Positions 36,070 through 46,818 of a DNA stretch of 64,000 bases are shown here, piece after piece (position 1 is the stretch's first letter; each line of letters opens with the position of its first letter). The notes beneath the pieces are model-generated. The model saw only the letters and a program-made list of their open reading frames with translations. It did not search any database and had not been told where the DNA came from. The DNA comes from Myxococcales bacterium (GTDB lineage Bacteria > Myxococcota_A > Bradymonadia > Bradymonadales > GCA-2716585). The stretch covers positions 62,001-126,000 of the forward strand of contig PBBL01000085.1 of NCBI GenBank assembly GCA_002716585.1, read 5' to 3'. A program made the position numbers and the translations under genes.

Positions 36070-37905
36070 TCAGTCCTTGATGTCCACGCTGTGGATCGGC
36101 GCGTCGTAGGACACCGCGCCGCCCTCCCCCTTGAGCGTGATCCAGGCGAAGAAGACCTCGCGCCCCTCATGATCGATCGACGCCTTCGGGATCGCCTTCG
36201 AGGTGAGCGTGAACGCGCGCTTGTCTCCCACCTTCCAGGGCCTGGACTTTGTCACCGCGGGCTTGATCGCCTCAACGCTCAACGGGTAGGTCTCGCGCAC
36301 CTCGTCCGGCAGCTGCACCGCGACCACGCCGCCGAGCGACGCCGAGGTGAGCGGCTCCTCGCCGCTCCAGGTCAACTCCCCTTCGACGCGGACCGTCACC
36401 TCCTTGCCCTTCACCCGGAGCTGGATGTTGGCCACAGTCACCTCAAGCGGGGCGTCCTGATCGAGCGGCTTGAGCCCGAACGCCTCGTACCGCGAGGTCT
36501 CCTCGCCGGGGTCTTCAGCGGGCGCCTCGTCCTCGGTCGGGTCGGCCTCCTCGCTCTCAGCGGGGGCGGCGCGCCCCAGCAGCTTGTCGATGAGCTGAGG
36601 CTGCTTGTAGGCGACCAGGCCCCCGAAGATGACCACGAAGACCACCACAAAGAGGACCCCGGCGAAGAGCCTCATGGCGGTGCTGCTCTGATCGGCGCTG
36701 CCCGAGGGGCGGACGTCGAGGCCCTGAACGTTGAACAGCGACGGGTGCGCCCCGACGCCAGCCGACGGCCCGGAGGTCGGACCGCGCTGCGGCGAGGGCG
36801 AGATGTCACCGAAGCCGTCCGAGGGGGCCTGCGCGGCGAAGCTGGAGGTCGCGAGCCCTGGCTCGGCGACCATCGTCGGGTTGTGCTCAAGCGCCACCCC
36901 TGGCCCGCTGGCGCTGGCGGGCTTCAGCTCCGACTCCCAGGAGGAGCGCTCGACGGGTGGGCCTGCGCTCGCGTTGGCGTCCCAGGAGGCGTCCGTGGGG
37001 GGTCGCAGATCCCCTTCATCCCAGGAGGAGCGCTCCGTCACCAGCGCGCCCCCATCCCAGGAAGCCTGCGAGGCGGGAGGGACGCTCCCGTCCCAGGAGG
37101 TGGGCTCATCGCTCAGCTTCACGGGCGCGTCGCCGTACAGCTCGGGCGCGTAGGAGGCGATCTGCTTGTCCGCGAGCCCGGACACGGAGCGCGTCGGGAT
37201 CTCCTCCTCGATGTCCGGCCCTGCCGCGGCGAGCCCCTTCTGATGGTGAACCACCTCCCGATCCGCGAGGCCCGCGACCGCGCGCGTCGGGATCACGTCT
37301 TCGTCCGGCTCGTCCACGAGGGGGTCGTCCCCGAGGAGCTTCACCGGGCGGCCCGCGAGGCCCGCGACCGCGCGCGTCGGGATCGCCTCCTCCAGATCGT
37401 CGTCGGGGTCTTCGCCGAGGAGGACGATGTCGCGATCGGCCAGCCCCTCGACCGCGCGCGTCGGGATCACGTCCTCATCGATGGAGCCCAGCGACGGGTC
37501 GCCCCCCGCGCCGAGCGACGCCAGGCCACCGATCCCCGGGCCGCTCTCCAGGTCATCCGGGAGGAGGCCGAGGCGCAGGAAGTCCTCCTCGGTGAGGGAC
37601 TGCACCGGGACGGTGGGCGCCTCCTCGGCGTCCAGCTCCAGCAGCGCCTCCGGGGTCTGCACCGGGACGGTGGGGTTGGGGACGGGCTCAGCGACCCCGG
37701 AGCGCGCCACGGCCTGCCAGTCCTCCGCGCCGCCCTGGCCCTCGGGGGCGTTGACGATGCGCGCCTCGGGCGAGGGCCCGCCGGGGAGGTAGCGGGCCTG
37801 GCCTCCGCAGACGAAGCAGGAGATGGCCGTGCGCCCGAACCCGGGGGACTGCGGCGACAGGTGAAGGGTCGACTCGCACTGTGAGCAGCGGTAGTAGACG
37901 CCCAT
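36070..37905 (-). CDS. Zinc-ribbon membrane protein with repeat-rich linker
   Basis: 611 residues from the ATG at 37905, which places a zinc ribbon at the very N-terminus (C7-x2-C10 and C30-x2-C33). The acidic, Pro-rich linker carries four copies of IPTRAVAGLADR-like units, two of TVPVQTPEALL-like units and five spaced SWD motifs. A single transmembrane helix (LFAGVLFVVVFVVIFGGLV near 415) follows. The C-terminal ~150 residues form a beta-rich domain (ITLKGEGGAVSYDAPIHSVD near the end), probably periplasmic. Cytoplasmic zinc ribbon, long linker and periplasmic domain suggest a transenvelope sensor or scaffold. No family name recognised. Confidence 0.8.
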   Translation of the reverse strand: MGVYYRCSQCESTLHLSPQSPGFGRTAISCFVCGGQARYLPGGPSPEARIVNAPEGQGGAEDWQAVARSGVAEPVPNPTVPVQTPEALLELDAEEAPTVPVQSLTEEDFLRLGLLPDDLESGPGIGGLASLGAGGDPSLGSIDEDVIPTRAVEGLADRDIVLLGEDPDDDLEEAIPTRAVAGLAGRPVKLLGDDPLVDEPDEDVIPTRAVAGLADREVVHHQKGLAAAGPDIEEEIPTRSVSGLADKQIASYAPELYGDAPVKLSDEPTSWDGSVPPASQASWDGGALVTERSSWDEGDLRPPTDASWDANASAGPPVERSSWESELKPASASGPGVALEHNPTMVAEPGLATSSFAAQAPSDGFGDISPSPQRGPTSGPSAGVGAHPSLFNVQGLDVRPSGSADQSSTAMRLFAGVLFVVVFVVIFGGLVAYKQPQLIDKLLGRAAPAESEEADPTEDEAPAEDPGEETSRYEAFGLKPLDQDAPLEVTVANIQLRVKGKEVTVRVEGELTWSGEEPLTSASLGGVVAVQLPDEVRETYPLSVEAIKPAVTKSRPWKVGDKRAFTLTSKAIPKASIDHEGREVFFAWITLKGEGGAVSYDAPIHSVDIKD

Positions 37906-38085
37906 GCTAGGCCGGGGTTGAGGTTGGAGTTGCGCGGGTGCGCCTGAGAGACGCCCCAGGGGTCCAGACGCCCGCTTCCACGATGATACCCCGGGCATCG
38001 TAGTGCCCGGATGGGGAGGGCGTCAATAGGCGCTGACGGGTTGTGGGGGGAGGTGCGAGGGGGGAGGGAGGCGATGTCGGGTCGC

Positions 38086-39978
38086 TCAGGGGGTCTTCGC
38101 GTCGCCCTCGGCGGGCTTGTCGCCAGTGGCAGGCTTGTCGCCGGTGGCGGGCGCCGCCGGGGGGGTGGCGCCGGTCGTGGAGGCGGCCGGGGTCGCCTCG
38201 GTCTTGAAGGTCTCCTGGTAGATGGTGATGCGGCCGTCGTCCAGGGCCTCCTTGTAGAGGCTGGCGAGCCAGGGGCTGGCCTCGGCGAGGTCGGCGTCCG
38301 GGCGGTAGAAGACGGTCTGCCAGGAGCCGAGCCAGGCCTTCATCATCTCGGCGCGCTGCTCGGCGAGGACCTGCGGGCGGCTCTTCTTGAGGTCATCCTC
38401 GGTGGGGACCTTCTTCTCCTTGAGGCGGACGATGAAGGACGCCTCGTTGACCTCGATGGGGGCGTCCAGCACGGGCGCCTCCGCGGTGAGGTCGAACGCC
38501 TTGGAGGCCAGCTCCTTGCTCTCGCCGATGCGGGGCACGTCGGTCCAGGGCAGGGACTTGGGGACGATGTTCTTGACGACCGGGTCGTAGCGGAAGGTGC
38601 GCCGCGGGGTGCGGGCGAAGTCACCGGTCTCCGCGACCTGGAGGGCGTCCCAGACCGTCTTCTCGGGCGGGGCGTCCTTGGCGGCGGTGTCCTCCTCCTT
38701 GTCACCCTCCTCCTCCTTGGCGGGCTCCTCCTCCTTGTCGCCTCCCTCCTCCTCCTTGGCGGGCGCCTCCTCCTTCTTGGGCTTGAGGTCGGCGAGCAGG
38801 GTCTTGAGATCCTTGTCGGGGGAGGCCTTGGCGGCGGCGATGATCTGCTTGGTGATGGCGTCGATCTGCTCCTGGCCCTTCTTCTCGAAGATGAGCTTGC
38901 TGGCAATGTCGTCGCGCACTTCGGCGAGGGGCTTGGTGTTGGCCTCCTTGACGTCGTCGAGCTTGAGCAGGAAGTAGGCGAAGCCGGAGATGTCCTCCTT
39001 GACCTCGCCCTTCTTCATGGCGTCGACGAGCTTGGCGGTCTTCTCGTTCATGTCTTCGAGCTTGGACCAGCCCATGTCACCGCCCTTGTCCTTGTAGACG
39101 ATGTCCTCGGACAGTTCCTTGACGACGGTGGCGAAGTCCTCGTTCTTGGTGAGGATCCGCTCCTTGACCTGGGCCCACTTCTCCTCGGCCTTCTTCTTGT
39201 CCTCGTCGGAGGCGGAGTCGGGCGCCTTCTTGATCATGATGCGGCGGACGCGGACCTCCTTGGGGGTGGAGTAGTCGCCCTTGTTCTCATCGTAGTACGT
39301 CTGGATCGCGTCGGGGTTGGCCTCGGCGAAGGCGGTGATCTCGTCCTGGGAGAAGGTGACCGCCTCGCGGAGCTGCTTGGGGTCGAGCCGGATGAACTCC
39401 AGGTTGACCTTGGTGTTGCGCAGCTTGTTCAGCTCATCGACCTGCGCGGGGAGCACCGACAGCGAGCCCTCGAAGACCGACAGGTACTTGCGCGCGAGCA
39501 GCTCGCGGGTCTTGAAGTTCTGGTAGTCCTCGATCGTCATCTCGAGGTAGAACTTGACGAAGCGCTGGTAGGTGTCGGCGTCGAACTTGCCGTCCTCGGA
39601 GTAGATCTGGAAGTCGACGTTGCGCGTGGGGTCGAGGATGAACTCGCGCAGCTCCTGCTGGCTGACCGCCATCCCCATCGCCTCGGCCTCATCGGCGAGC
39701 AGGTGGAGCAGCGCCAGCTTCTCAGCGGCCTGGCGCTGGAGCTTGGCGTAGGCGGCGTCGTCGGTGTTCGTCCGCCGGGAGACCCGGTTGAGGATCACCG
39801 ACAGGTCGAGGTTCGAAAACTCCTGGCCGTTCACCGACGCCGCGACCGCCCGGCTCCGGGGACCACACGCCTCACTGCCGGACACTCCGCCGAACTCGAA
39901 CACAAACACGATCACAAGGATCGCGAACATCAACAGCAGCAGAGGGTGTTTGGTGCCCTCTCGCATCTGTTCCAACAT
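38086..39978 (-). CDS. PpiD-like peptidyl-prolyl isomerase/SurA-N chaperone
   Basis: 630 residues, ATG after GAGGAGCCGCTGCC. Membrane-anchored periplasmic foldase: N-terminal helix (HPLLLLMFAILVIVFVFEFG), a SurA-type chaperone region (AASVNGQEFSNLDLSVIL to about residue 250), and a parvulin PPIase domain near 265-360 (VRVRRIMIKKAP, DFATVVKELSED, GGDMGWSKLEDM, ISGFAYFLLKLDDV). Then comes a low-complexity Lys/Glu insertion (PAKEEEGGDKEEEPAKEEEG) unusual for the family, and a C-terminal chaperone half. Likely assists outer-membrane protein folding; the many barrels in this window are natural clients. Confidence 0.87.
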   Translation of the reverse strand: MLEQMREGTKHPLLLLMFAILVIVFVFEFGGVSGSEACGPRSRAVAASVNGQEFSNLDLSVILNRVSRRTNTDDAAYAKLQRQAAEKLALLHLLADEAEAMGMAVSQQELREFILDPTRNVDFQIYSEDGKFDADTYQRFVKFYLEMTIEDYQNFKTRELLARKYLSVFEGSLSVLPAQVDELNKLRNTKVNLEFIRLDPKQLREAVTFSQDEITAFAEANPDAIQTYYDENKGDYSTPKEVRVRRIMIKKAPDSASDEDKKKAEEKWAQVKERILTKNEDFATVVKELSEDIVYKDKGGDMGWSKLEDMNEKTAKLVDAMKKGEVKEDISGFAYFLLKLDDVKEANTKPLAEVRDDIASKLIFEKKGQEQIDAITKQIIAAAKASPDKDLKTLLADLKPKKEEAPAKEEEGGDKEEEPAKEEEGDKEEDTAAKDAPPEKTVWDALQVAETGDFARTPRRTFRYDPVVKNIVPKSLPWTDVPRIGESKELASKAFDLTAEAPVLDAPIEVNEASFIVRLKEKKVPTEDDLKKSRPQVLAEQRAEMMKAWLGSWQTVFYRPDADLAEASPWLASLYKEALDDGRITIYQETFKTEATPAASTTGATPPAAPATGDKPATGDKPAEGDAKTP

Positions 39979-41345
<1,367 letters not shown>

Positions 41346-41352
41346 GACAGCG

Positions 41353-42207
41353 ATGCTCGATCTCATCGGACGCTACAAGGTCATCATCATCATGGTCCTG
41401 ATGGTGGCGCTGCCCACCCTGAGCATGGCGCTGTCCCGCATCGTGCCGGGGCGCCACGTGGTGGACCGCGCCATGCTCATGGCGCTCGCCCCGCTCCAGG
41501 CGGGCGCCCACTTCGGGGTCAGCTTCATCGAGGGGTTCTGGCAGGACTACATCGCGCTGCGCGACCTCAAACAAGAAAATGAGTCGCTGCGGCAGGAGAT
41601 CAGCCGCCTGCGCGAGGAGCGGGCGAGGCTGATCGGCGTGCTCCAGGAGAACAAGCGGCTGCGCGGCCTGCTCGACTTCCAGCAGCAGCGCCCCGAGCTG
41701 AAGCTCCAGCCCGCCCGCGTCATCGCCCGCGAGATCACCCCCTACTTCCGCGTCCTCCGGGTTCGCCTGGACACCGGCGACGCCAGCACCCCGATCAAGC
41801 CGCAGATGGCCGTGGTCAGCCACGAGGGCGTCGTCGGTCAGGTGATCGAGGCCTACGACGAGTACGCCGACGTCATGCTCATCGCCGACCCGCGCAGCAA
41901 CGTGGACGTGATCGATCAGCGCACACGGGCGCGCGGGATCGCCATCGGCCTCGGGCACAAGCGCGATTACGAGGCGCGCCTCTCCTACCTGCTGCGCAAG
42001 GACGAGATCAACGAGCAGGATCAGCTCGTCACCAGCGGCAAGGGCGGGATCTTCCCGCAGGAGCTGATCGTCGGCACGATCACCTCGATCGACAGCCGGG
42101 AGTACGGGCTCAACCAGCAGGCGACCGTGGAGCCCTCGGTGGACTTCGGACGGCTTGAGGAGGTCTTCATCGTCACCGGCGAGGAGACCGCGGGGGTGCG
42201 ACCCTAG
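41353..42207 (+). CDS. mreC: Rod-shape-determining protein MreC
   Basis: 284 residues, 7 bp after mreB. A single N-terminal transmembrane helix (VIIIMVLMVALPTLSMAL), a periplasmic coiled coil (LRDLKQENESLRQEISRLRE) and the beta-barrel core (VRLDTGDASTPIKPQMAVVS, GVVGQVIEAYDEYADVMLIA, GKGGIFPQELIVGTI). It links the MreB filament to the PBP2-RodA synthase. Length and order are normal for the family. Confidence 0.95.
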   Translation: MLDLIGRYKVIIIMVLMVALPTLSMALSRIVPGRHVVDRAMLMALAPLQAGAHFGVSFIEGFWQDYIALRDLKQENESLRQEISRLREERARLIGVLQENKRLRGLLDFQQQRPELKLQPARVIAREITPYFRVLRVRLDTGDASTPIKPQMAVVSHEGVVGQVIEAYDEYADVMLIADPRSNVDVIDQRTRARGIAIGLGHKRDYEARLSYLLRKDEINEQDQLVTSGKGGIFPQELIVGTITSIDSREYGLNQQATVEPSVDFGRLEEVFIVTGEETAGVRP

Positions 42208-42209
42208 CG

Positions 42210-42716
42210 ATGCATCGCCTGGCGACCATCCTGGTGGGGATCGTGCTGTTGCTGCTCGAGTCCCTGCTGCTCGACCTCTTCGGGCTCTCGCTGTGGCTGC
42301 CCCACGTCGCGAGCGCGCTGGTGGTGTACATCGCGCTGGAGCGCGAGATGTTCGAGGGGTGCGTCGAGGTGCTCGGGCTCGCCTGGGTCGCCGAGCTGTT
42401 GTCGGGGTCTCCGCCGGGCGTGTACGCGCTGGCGGTGACGCTGCTGTTCTTCGGCGTGCGACTGAGCGCCGTCCGCCTCTCCTACCGGGCGTGGCCAGTG
42501 CGGCTGGGGCTGTCGGTCGTCGCGGCGCTGGGGCTCCACGCGCTGCTGCTGATCATCCTGCTGATGTCGGGCCACCCCACGAGCTACGTGACGACCTTCG
42601 CGCTGGCGGGCGCCCCGAGCAGCCTCGCGGCGCCGCTCGGCCTCGTCGTGGTCTGGCTGTCGCTGGAGCGGCTCGACGAGCTGTTCAAGCGCCGCAAGAA
42701 CATCTTCTCCGACTGA
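42210..42716 (+). CDS. mreD: Rod-shape-determining protein MreD
   Basis: 168 residues, 2 bp after mreC. Five or six hydrophobic helices (LATILVGIVLLLLESLLL, HVASALVVYIALE, GVYALAVTLLFFGVRL, LSVVAALGLHALLLIILLMS) with the PPGVYAL loop typical of MreD. Inner-membrane component of the elongasome. Identified mainly from hydropathy and position between mreC and mrdA. Confidence 0.9.
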   Translation: MHRLATILVGIVLLLLESLLLDLFGLSLWLPHVASALVVYIALEREMFEGCVEVLGLAWVAELLSGSPPGVYALAVTLLFFGVRLSAVRLSYRAWPVRLGLSVVAALGLHALLLIILLMSGHPTSYVTTFALAGAPSSLAAPLGLVVVWLSLERLDELFKRRKNIFSD

Positions 42717-42736
42717 TCCCCCCACCTCCACACCTG

Positions 42737-42777
42737 AACCCCCGCGCAGCCCGCCTCGATGGGCGCGCGAGGGGGTT
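42737..42777 (+). terminator. Hairpin after mreD
   Basis: AACCCCC (42737-42743) pairs with GGGGGTT (42771-42777), with inner GCGC/GCGC and a bulge. It lies 20 bp after the mreD stop and may end or attenuate the mreBCD transcript. The mrdA gene starts 207 bp later. A second short hairpin (GTGGCC/GGCCAC, 42863-42879) lies in the mrdA leader. Confidence 0.4.
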
Positions 42778-42983
42778 GCCAAGACGTTCTACCCCGTGGT
42801 AGGGTCCGGCGTGATCGAGCAGTCCCGCTGTGTTGGGGCTCGATCCATGGTTTAAGGACCACGTGGCCTCGGGGGCCACCTTCGATATAGAGACCAACAT
42901 CGACGTAGACGCCCATCGAAGGCGCGCCAACCTGCTGACAGCACAGGAGCGCGCCCGGGGCGATAGAGCCTGCAGGCGTTCGT

Positions 42984-45116
42984 GTGACGATCTGGCCCAT
43001 CCGTAAAAAATCGGATGCCGAAGACGGTGCACCGGGCAAACGCAAACGAGCCTGGCACCGCCAAAGCGCTGCCGACATGCTGGCCAAGCTCAACAGCCGA
43101 GACGAGCTGGAGTCCTACTCCGGTCGGTTCAAGTGGCTGTTCCTGGCCTTCGTGCTCCCGTTCGCGTTGATCGGCGCCCGGTTGTGGCAGGTGCAGGTGC
43201 TCGACTCCCATGAGTTCGACCGCCGCGCCCGCAACAACCTCGTCCGTACGGTCGAGATCCCGGCCACCCGTGGCCTGATCCTCGACTCCGGGCGGCGCGT
43301 CCTCGCCGAGAACCGACCCTCCTACGACGTCTACATCACCCCTCGCCTCGTCCGTAAGGAGCCTGAGGCGCTCGATCTGCTCCAGCGCTACCTCAACCTC
43401 GCCGCGGACGACATCGCGCGGATCCGTAAGCGGATGGAGGAGGCCGACGGCCGCGCCTTCCTCGCGCGCCGCGACATCACCCGCGACCAGGTGGCGCAGC
43501 TGGAGACCCACCGGATGTACCTGCCCGGGGTCGAGGTCCGCACCAACTCCCACCGCTATTACCCCTACAACGAGCTCTCCTCGCACACCATGGGGTTCAT
43601 GAACGAGATCACCGGGGACGAGCTGGAGAGCCGCCAGGCCTACGGCTACCGCCCCGGCGATTACATCGGGCGGATGGGGCTGGAGCGCACCTACGAGGCG
43701 ATCCTGCGCGGCAGCCCCGGCCTCGAGCGGCAGATCGTGGACGCCCGGGGCATCCCCCAGGGCGAGGAGCAGGCCGAGGAGCTGCTCGGGCACTACCGGC
43801 GCGTCGAGCCGATCCCCGGCCGCAACCTCGTGCTCACCCTCGACATGGACCTCCAGCGCATCGCCCGCGAGGAGTTCAACTACGACTCCGGGGCGGTCGT
43901 CGCCATCAACCCCAAGGACGGCTCGGTGCTCGCCGCGCTGTCGGTGCCCACGTTCAACCCCAACAGCTGGACCGGGCGCCTGAGCCACGAAGAGAAGCGC
44001 CGCTCGGACAACAACCCCTTCAAGCCGATGATCGACAAGACGGTCCAGGCCTACTTCCCAGGCTCGACCTTCAAGCTGGTCACCGCCGCGGCGGCGCTCA
44101 ACGAGGGCTTCATCACCGAGAAGGAGACCCTGGAGTGCCGCGGCTTCTACGAGTTCGGTAAGCGCCGCTTCCACTGCTGGAACCGCGTCGGCCACGGCCG
44201 CGAGGACCTCGCCGACTCCCTGATGCACTCCTGCGACGTCTACTACTACAAGCTCAGCGAGAAGCTCGGGATGGACACCCTCGCCCGCTACGCCTACATG
44301 TTCGGCTTCGGCGAGCGCGCCGGGATGGGCATCAACGGCGAGCAGCGCGGCATCGTCCCCACCAAGGACTGGCACCGCAAGCACTCCCCCGGCGGGTTCC
44401 AGCACGGCCTCACGCTCTCCACCGGCGTCGGCCAGGGCGACACCCGCGTCACCCCGCTGCAGCTCGCCCTCTCCTACGGGGCGCTCGCCACCCGCGGCAC
44501 CCTCTACTACCCGCGGATCGTCGATCACATCGAGACCGCCGACGGCCGCAAGCAGTTCGAGTACCCCGCCCGGATCCGCCGCAAGCTCGACATCCCCGAG
44601 GAGATCCTCGAAGAGATCGAGATCGGCATGACCTCCGTGCTCCACGACCAGACCGGCACCTCCTACGAGAACCGCCTCGACTACGTGACCACCGCGGGCA
44701 AGACCGGTACCGCCCAGGTGCGTGGCTTCGACCAGCAGCGCCTCGGCGACAACGGCGAGATCGAGTACAAGCACCGCGACCACGCCTGGTTCGTCGTCTA
44801 TGGCCCCGTCGAAGACCCCGACATCGTGCTCGCCGTCTTCGTCGAGCACGGCGGCTCCGGCGCCCGCATCGCCGCGCCGCTCGCCATGAAGATCCTCGAC
44901 CGCTACTTCCGCGAGGTCAAGGGGATCGACCCCGAGGCCGCACGCGCCCGCGCCATCGCGCAGCGCCGCCGCGGCCCCCGTCGCCTCCGTCGCCCCGACA
45001 ACCGGGAGGAGCCCTCCCGCTGGGAGCGCCCCAGCGACGACTCCCGCGACGGCGAGAGCCGCGACTACCCGATCGCCTGGCCGCCGCCGCCGCCACCGAC
45101 CAACCTGTTGGATTGA
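42984..45116 (+). CDS. mrdA: Penicillin-binding protein 2 (peptidoglycan transpeptidase)
   Basis: 710 residues from a GTG. Class B PBP: N-terminal transmembrane helix (WLFLAFVLPFALIGARLW near residue 55), the pedestal domain (ATRGLILDSGRRVLAENRP), and the transpeptidase domain with catalytic Ser in GSTFKLVTAA near residue 360, SCDVYYYKL as the SxN-type motif, and TTAGKTGTAQV near 573. The tail after 660 is Arg-rich and then Pro-rich. Crosslinks lateral-wall peptidoglycan with RodA, whose gene follows after 3 bp. No strong ribosome-binding site at the GTG; the start is moderately sure. Confidence 0.95.
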   Translation: MTIWPIRKKSDAEDGAPGKRKRAWHRQSAADMLAKLNSRDELESYSGRFKWLFLAFVLPFALIGARLWQVQVLDSHEFDRRARNNLVRTVEIPATRGLILDSGRRVLAENRPSYDVYITPRLVRKEPEALDLLQRYLNLAADDIARIRKRMEEADGRAFLARRDITRDQVAQLETHRMYLPGVEVRTNSHRYYPYNELSSHTMGFMNEITGDELESRQAYGYRPGDYIGRMGLERTYEAILRGSPGLERQIVDARGIPQGEEQAEELLGHYRRVEPIPGRNLVLTLDMDLQRIAREEFNYDSGAVVAINPKDGSVLAALSVPTFNPNSWTGRLSHEEKRRSDNNPFKPMIDKTVQAYFPGSTFKLVTAAAALNEGFITEKETLECRGFYEFGKRRFHCWNRVGHGREDLADSLMHSCDVYYYKLSEKLGMDTLARYAYMFGFGERAGMGINGEQRGIVPTKDWHRKHSPGGFQHGLTLSTGVGQGDTRVTPLQLALSYGALATRGTLYYPRIVDHIETADGRKQFEYPARIRRKLDIPEEILEEIEIGMTSVLHDQTGTSYENRLDYVTTAGKTGTAQVRGFDQQRLGDNGEIEYKHRDHAWFVVYGPVEDPDIVLAVFVEHGGSGARIAAPLAMKILDRYFREVKGIDPEAARARAIAQRRRGPRRLRRPDNREEPSRWERPSDDSRDGESRDYPIAWPPPPPPTNLLD

Positions 45117-45119
45117 GCC

Positions 45120-46226
45120 ATGGCCAAGCCCGTTCAAGCACAGATCTTTCCGCGCTTTGACTGGATCCTGGCGCTCCTCGTCGCGATGCTCATGGGCATC
45201 GGGCTGATGAACCTCTACTCCTCCTCCATGGCGCTCGGTGAAGACCTCTACATCACCCAGGGCGTCTGGCTCGGCCTCGGCCTCGGCCTCGTCACCGCCA
45301 GCTCCCTGCTCGACTACCGCACCTACGAGCGCTGGGCCTACATCGTCTACGGCGCGGTCGTCTTCCTGCTGATCCTCGTCATGGTGGTCGGCACACGCCT
45401 CAACGGCGCACAGCGCTGGCTCAACTTCGGCTTCTTCATGCTCCAGCCCTCCGAGCTGATGAAGCCCGCCATCATCCTCGTGACCGCGCGCTACTTCTCC
45501 GACCTCCCCCACAAGGTCGACGGGAACGACCTCAAGGACCTCATCCGGCCGATGATGCTCCTGTTCGTCCCCAGCTCCCTGATCATGCTCCAGCCCGACC
45601 TCGGGACGTCGCTGATGGTGATCTTCATCTTCTTCACGATGGTCCTCTTTGAGGGGATGAAGGCGCGGACCATCGTCGGTATGGGGATCACGACCATCCT
45701 CTCCGCCCCGCTGGCCTGGTCCTTCCTCCTCAAGGACTACCAGAAGCAGCGGATCCTCAGCTTCCTCGACCTTGAGAAGGACCCCTACGGCCCGGGCTGG
45801 CAGGTGCGGCAGTCCCTGATCGCCTTCGGCTCAGGGGGCATCGCGGGCAAGGGCTACCTCGACGGCACCCAGGTCCAGATGGGCTTCGTCCCCTACCACG
45901 AGAGCGACTTCGCCGCCGTCAACTGGGCCGAGGAGCACGGCTTCATCGGGATGATGGTCCTCATCGGCCTCTACACGGCGCTGATCGGCTGGTCCCTGCA
46001 CATCGCCCGCTCCTCGCGCGACCGCTTCGGGATGCTGGTCGCGGTGGGCGTCGCCGCCATGATCTTCTGGCACGTCTTCGTCAACCTCGGCATGGTCCTC
46101 GGCATGCTCCCCGTCGTCGGCCTCACCCTGCCGCTCGTCTCCTACGGCGGCAGCTCGGTCATCACCGTCATGCTGGGCATCGCCCTCCTGGTGAACATCT
46201 CCATCCGTCGCCACCTCCTGCGCTGA
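45120..46226 (+). CDS. rodA: Peptidoglycan glycosyltransferase RodA (SEDS family)
   Basis: 368 residues with ten hydrophobic segments. SEDS signatures: GIGLMNLYSSSM near residue 25, GAQRWLNFGFFMLQPSEL near 100, a catalytic Asp region QPDLGTSLMVIFIF near 155, and VGLTLPLVSYGGSS near 335. Polymerises glycan strands for the elongasome with PBP2 (mrdA, directly upstream). Last gene of the rod-shape cluster; a hairpin follows at 46244. Confidence 0.96.
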   Translation: MAKPVQAQIFPRFDWILALLVAMLMGIGLMNLYSSSMALGEDLYITQGVWLGLGLGLVTASSLLDYRTYERWAYIVYGAVVFLLILVMVVGTRLNGAQRWLNFGFFMLQPSELMKPAIILVTARYFSDLPHKVDGNDLKDLIRPMMLLFVPSSLIMLQPDLGTSLMVIFIFFTMVLFEGMKARTIVGMGITTILSAPLAWSFLLKDYQKQRILSFLDLEKDPYGPGWQVRQSLIAFGSGGIAGKGYLDGTQVQMGFVPYHESDFAAVNWAEEHGFIGMMVLIGLYTALIGWSLHIARSSRDRFGMLVAVGVAAMIFWHVFVNLGMVLGMLPVVGLTLPLVSYGGSSVITVMLGIALLVNISIRRHLLR

Positions 46227-46243
46227 CCCCCTCAAGAACGCGA

Positions 46244-46274
46244 CGACCCGAGCGGCGCGAAGCGGCTCGGGTCG
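46244..46274. terminator. Bidirectional terminator hairpin rodA/trxA
   Basis: CGACCCGAGC and GCTCGGGTCG form a 10-bp stem with an 11-nt loop between convergent rodA and trxA, 17 bp after the rodA stop. Confidence 0.6.
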
Positions 46275-46310
46275 GTGTGCGCGTTGTTCAGGGCGTCGCC
46301 CTTGAAACCA

Positions 46311-46637
46311 TCAGAGCGCCTGCTCGAACAGATCCTTGAGCTTGTTCTTCGGCGCCGCGCCGACGTGCTTGTGGACCACCTCACCGTTCTTGATGACCAT
46401 CAGGGTCGGCAGCGCGCGGACCCCATACTTGGCAGCGACGTTGGGGTTGTTGTCGATGTCGAGCTTGGCCACCTGGACCTTCCCGTCGTACTCCGCGGCC
46501 AGCTCCTTGAGCGAGGGCGCGATCGCCCGACAGGGGCCACACCAGGCCGCCCAGAAGTCCACCACCGTGGGCGTGCTGGAGTCGATGACTTCGTTCTGGA
46601 AGTCGCTGTCGGTCACATCAAAGAACTTGCCTGCCAT
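46311..46637 (-). CDS. trxA: Thioredoxin
   Basis: 108 residues from the ATG at 46637 (GGGAGATCCCTACC site). Classical cytoplasmic thioredoxin: active site WAAWCGPCRAIAP with C33 and C36, the buried Asp in VVDFWA, cis-Pro in VRALPTLMVIKNGE near 75, and normal length. Reduces disulfides in target proteins with NADPH through thioredoxin reductase. Monocistronic by position, flanked by a terminator hairpin and a divergent gene. Confidence 0.97.
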   Translation of the reverse strand: MAGKFFDVTDSDFQNEVIDSSTPTVVDFWAAWCGPCRAIAPSLKELAAEYDGKVQVAKLDIDNNPNVAAKYGVRALPTLMVIKNGEVVHKHVGAAPKNKLKDLFEQAL

Positions 46638-46818
46638 GGTAGGGATCTCCCACACTGGAACCGAGCCGTCAGCTCAGGTCGGTTCATGTTGATCACGGGG
46701 CGCCGGTGAACCTCTTGCCCGCACCCCTTCACGTCTATGCTGTTTTAACGCCTCCGGCTCCCCGGAGTCGAGTAGGGAAGCTAACCAACCCACCCTCAAG
46801 GTCAAGGCGCTCTGATCC

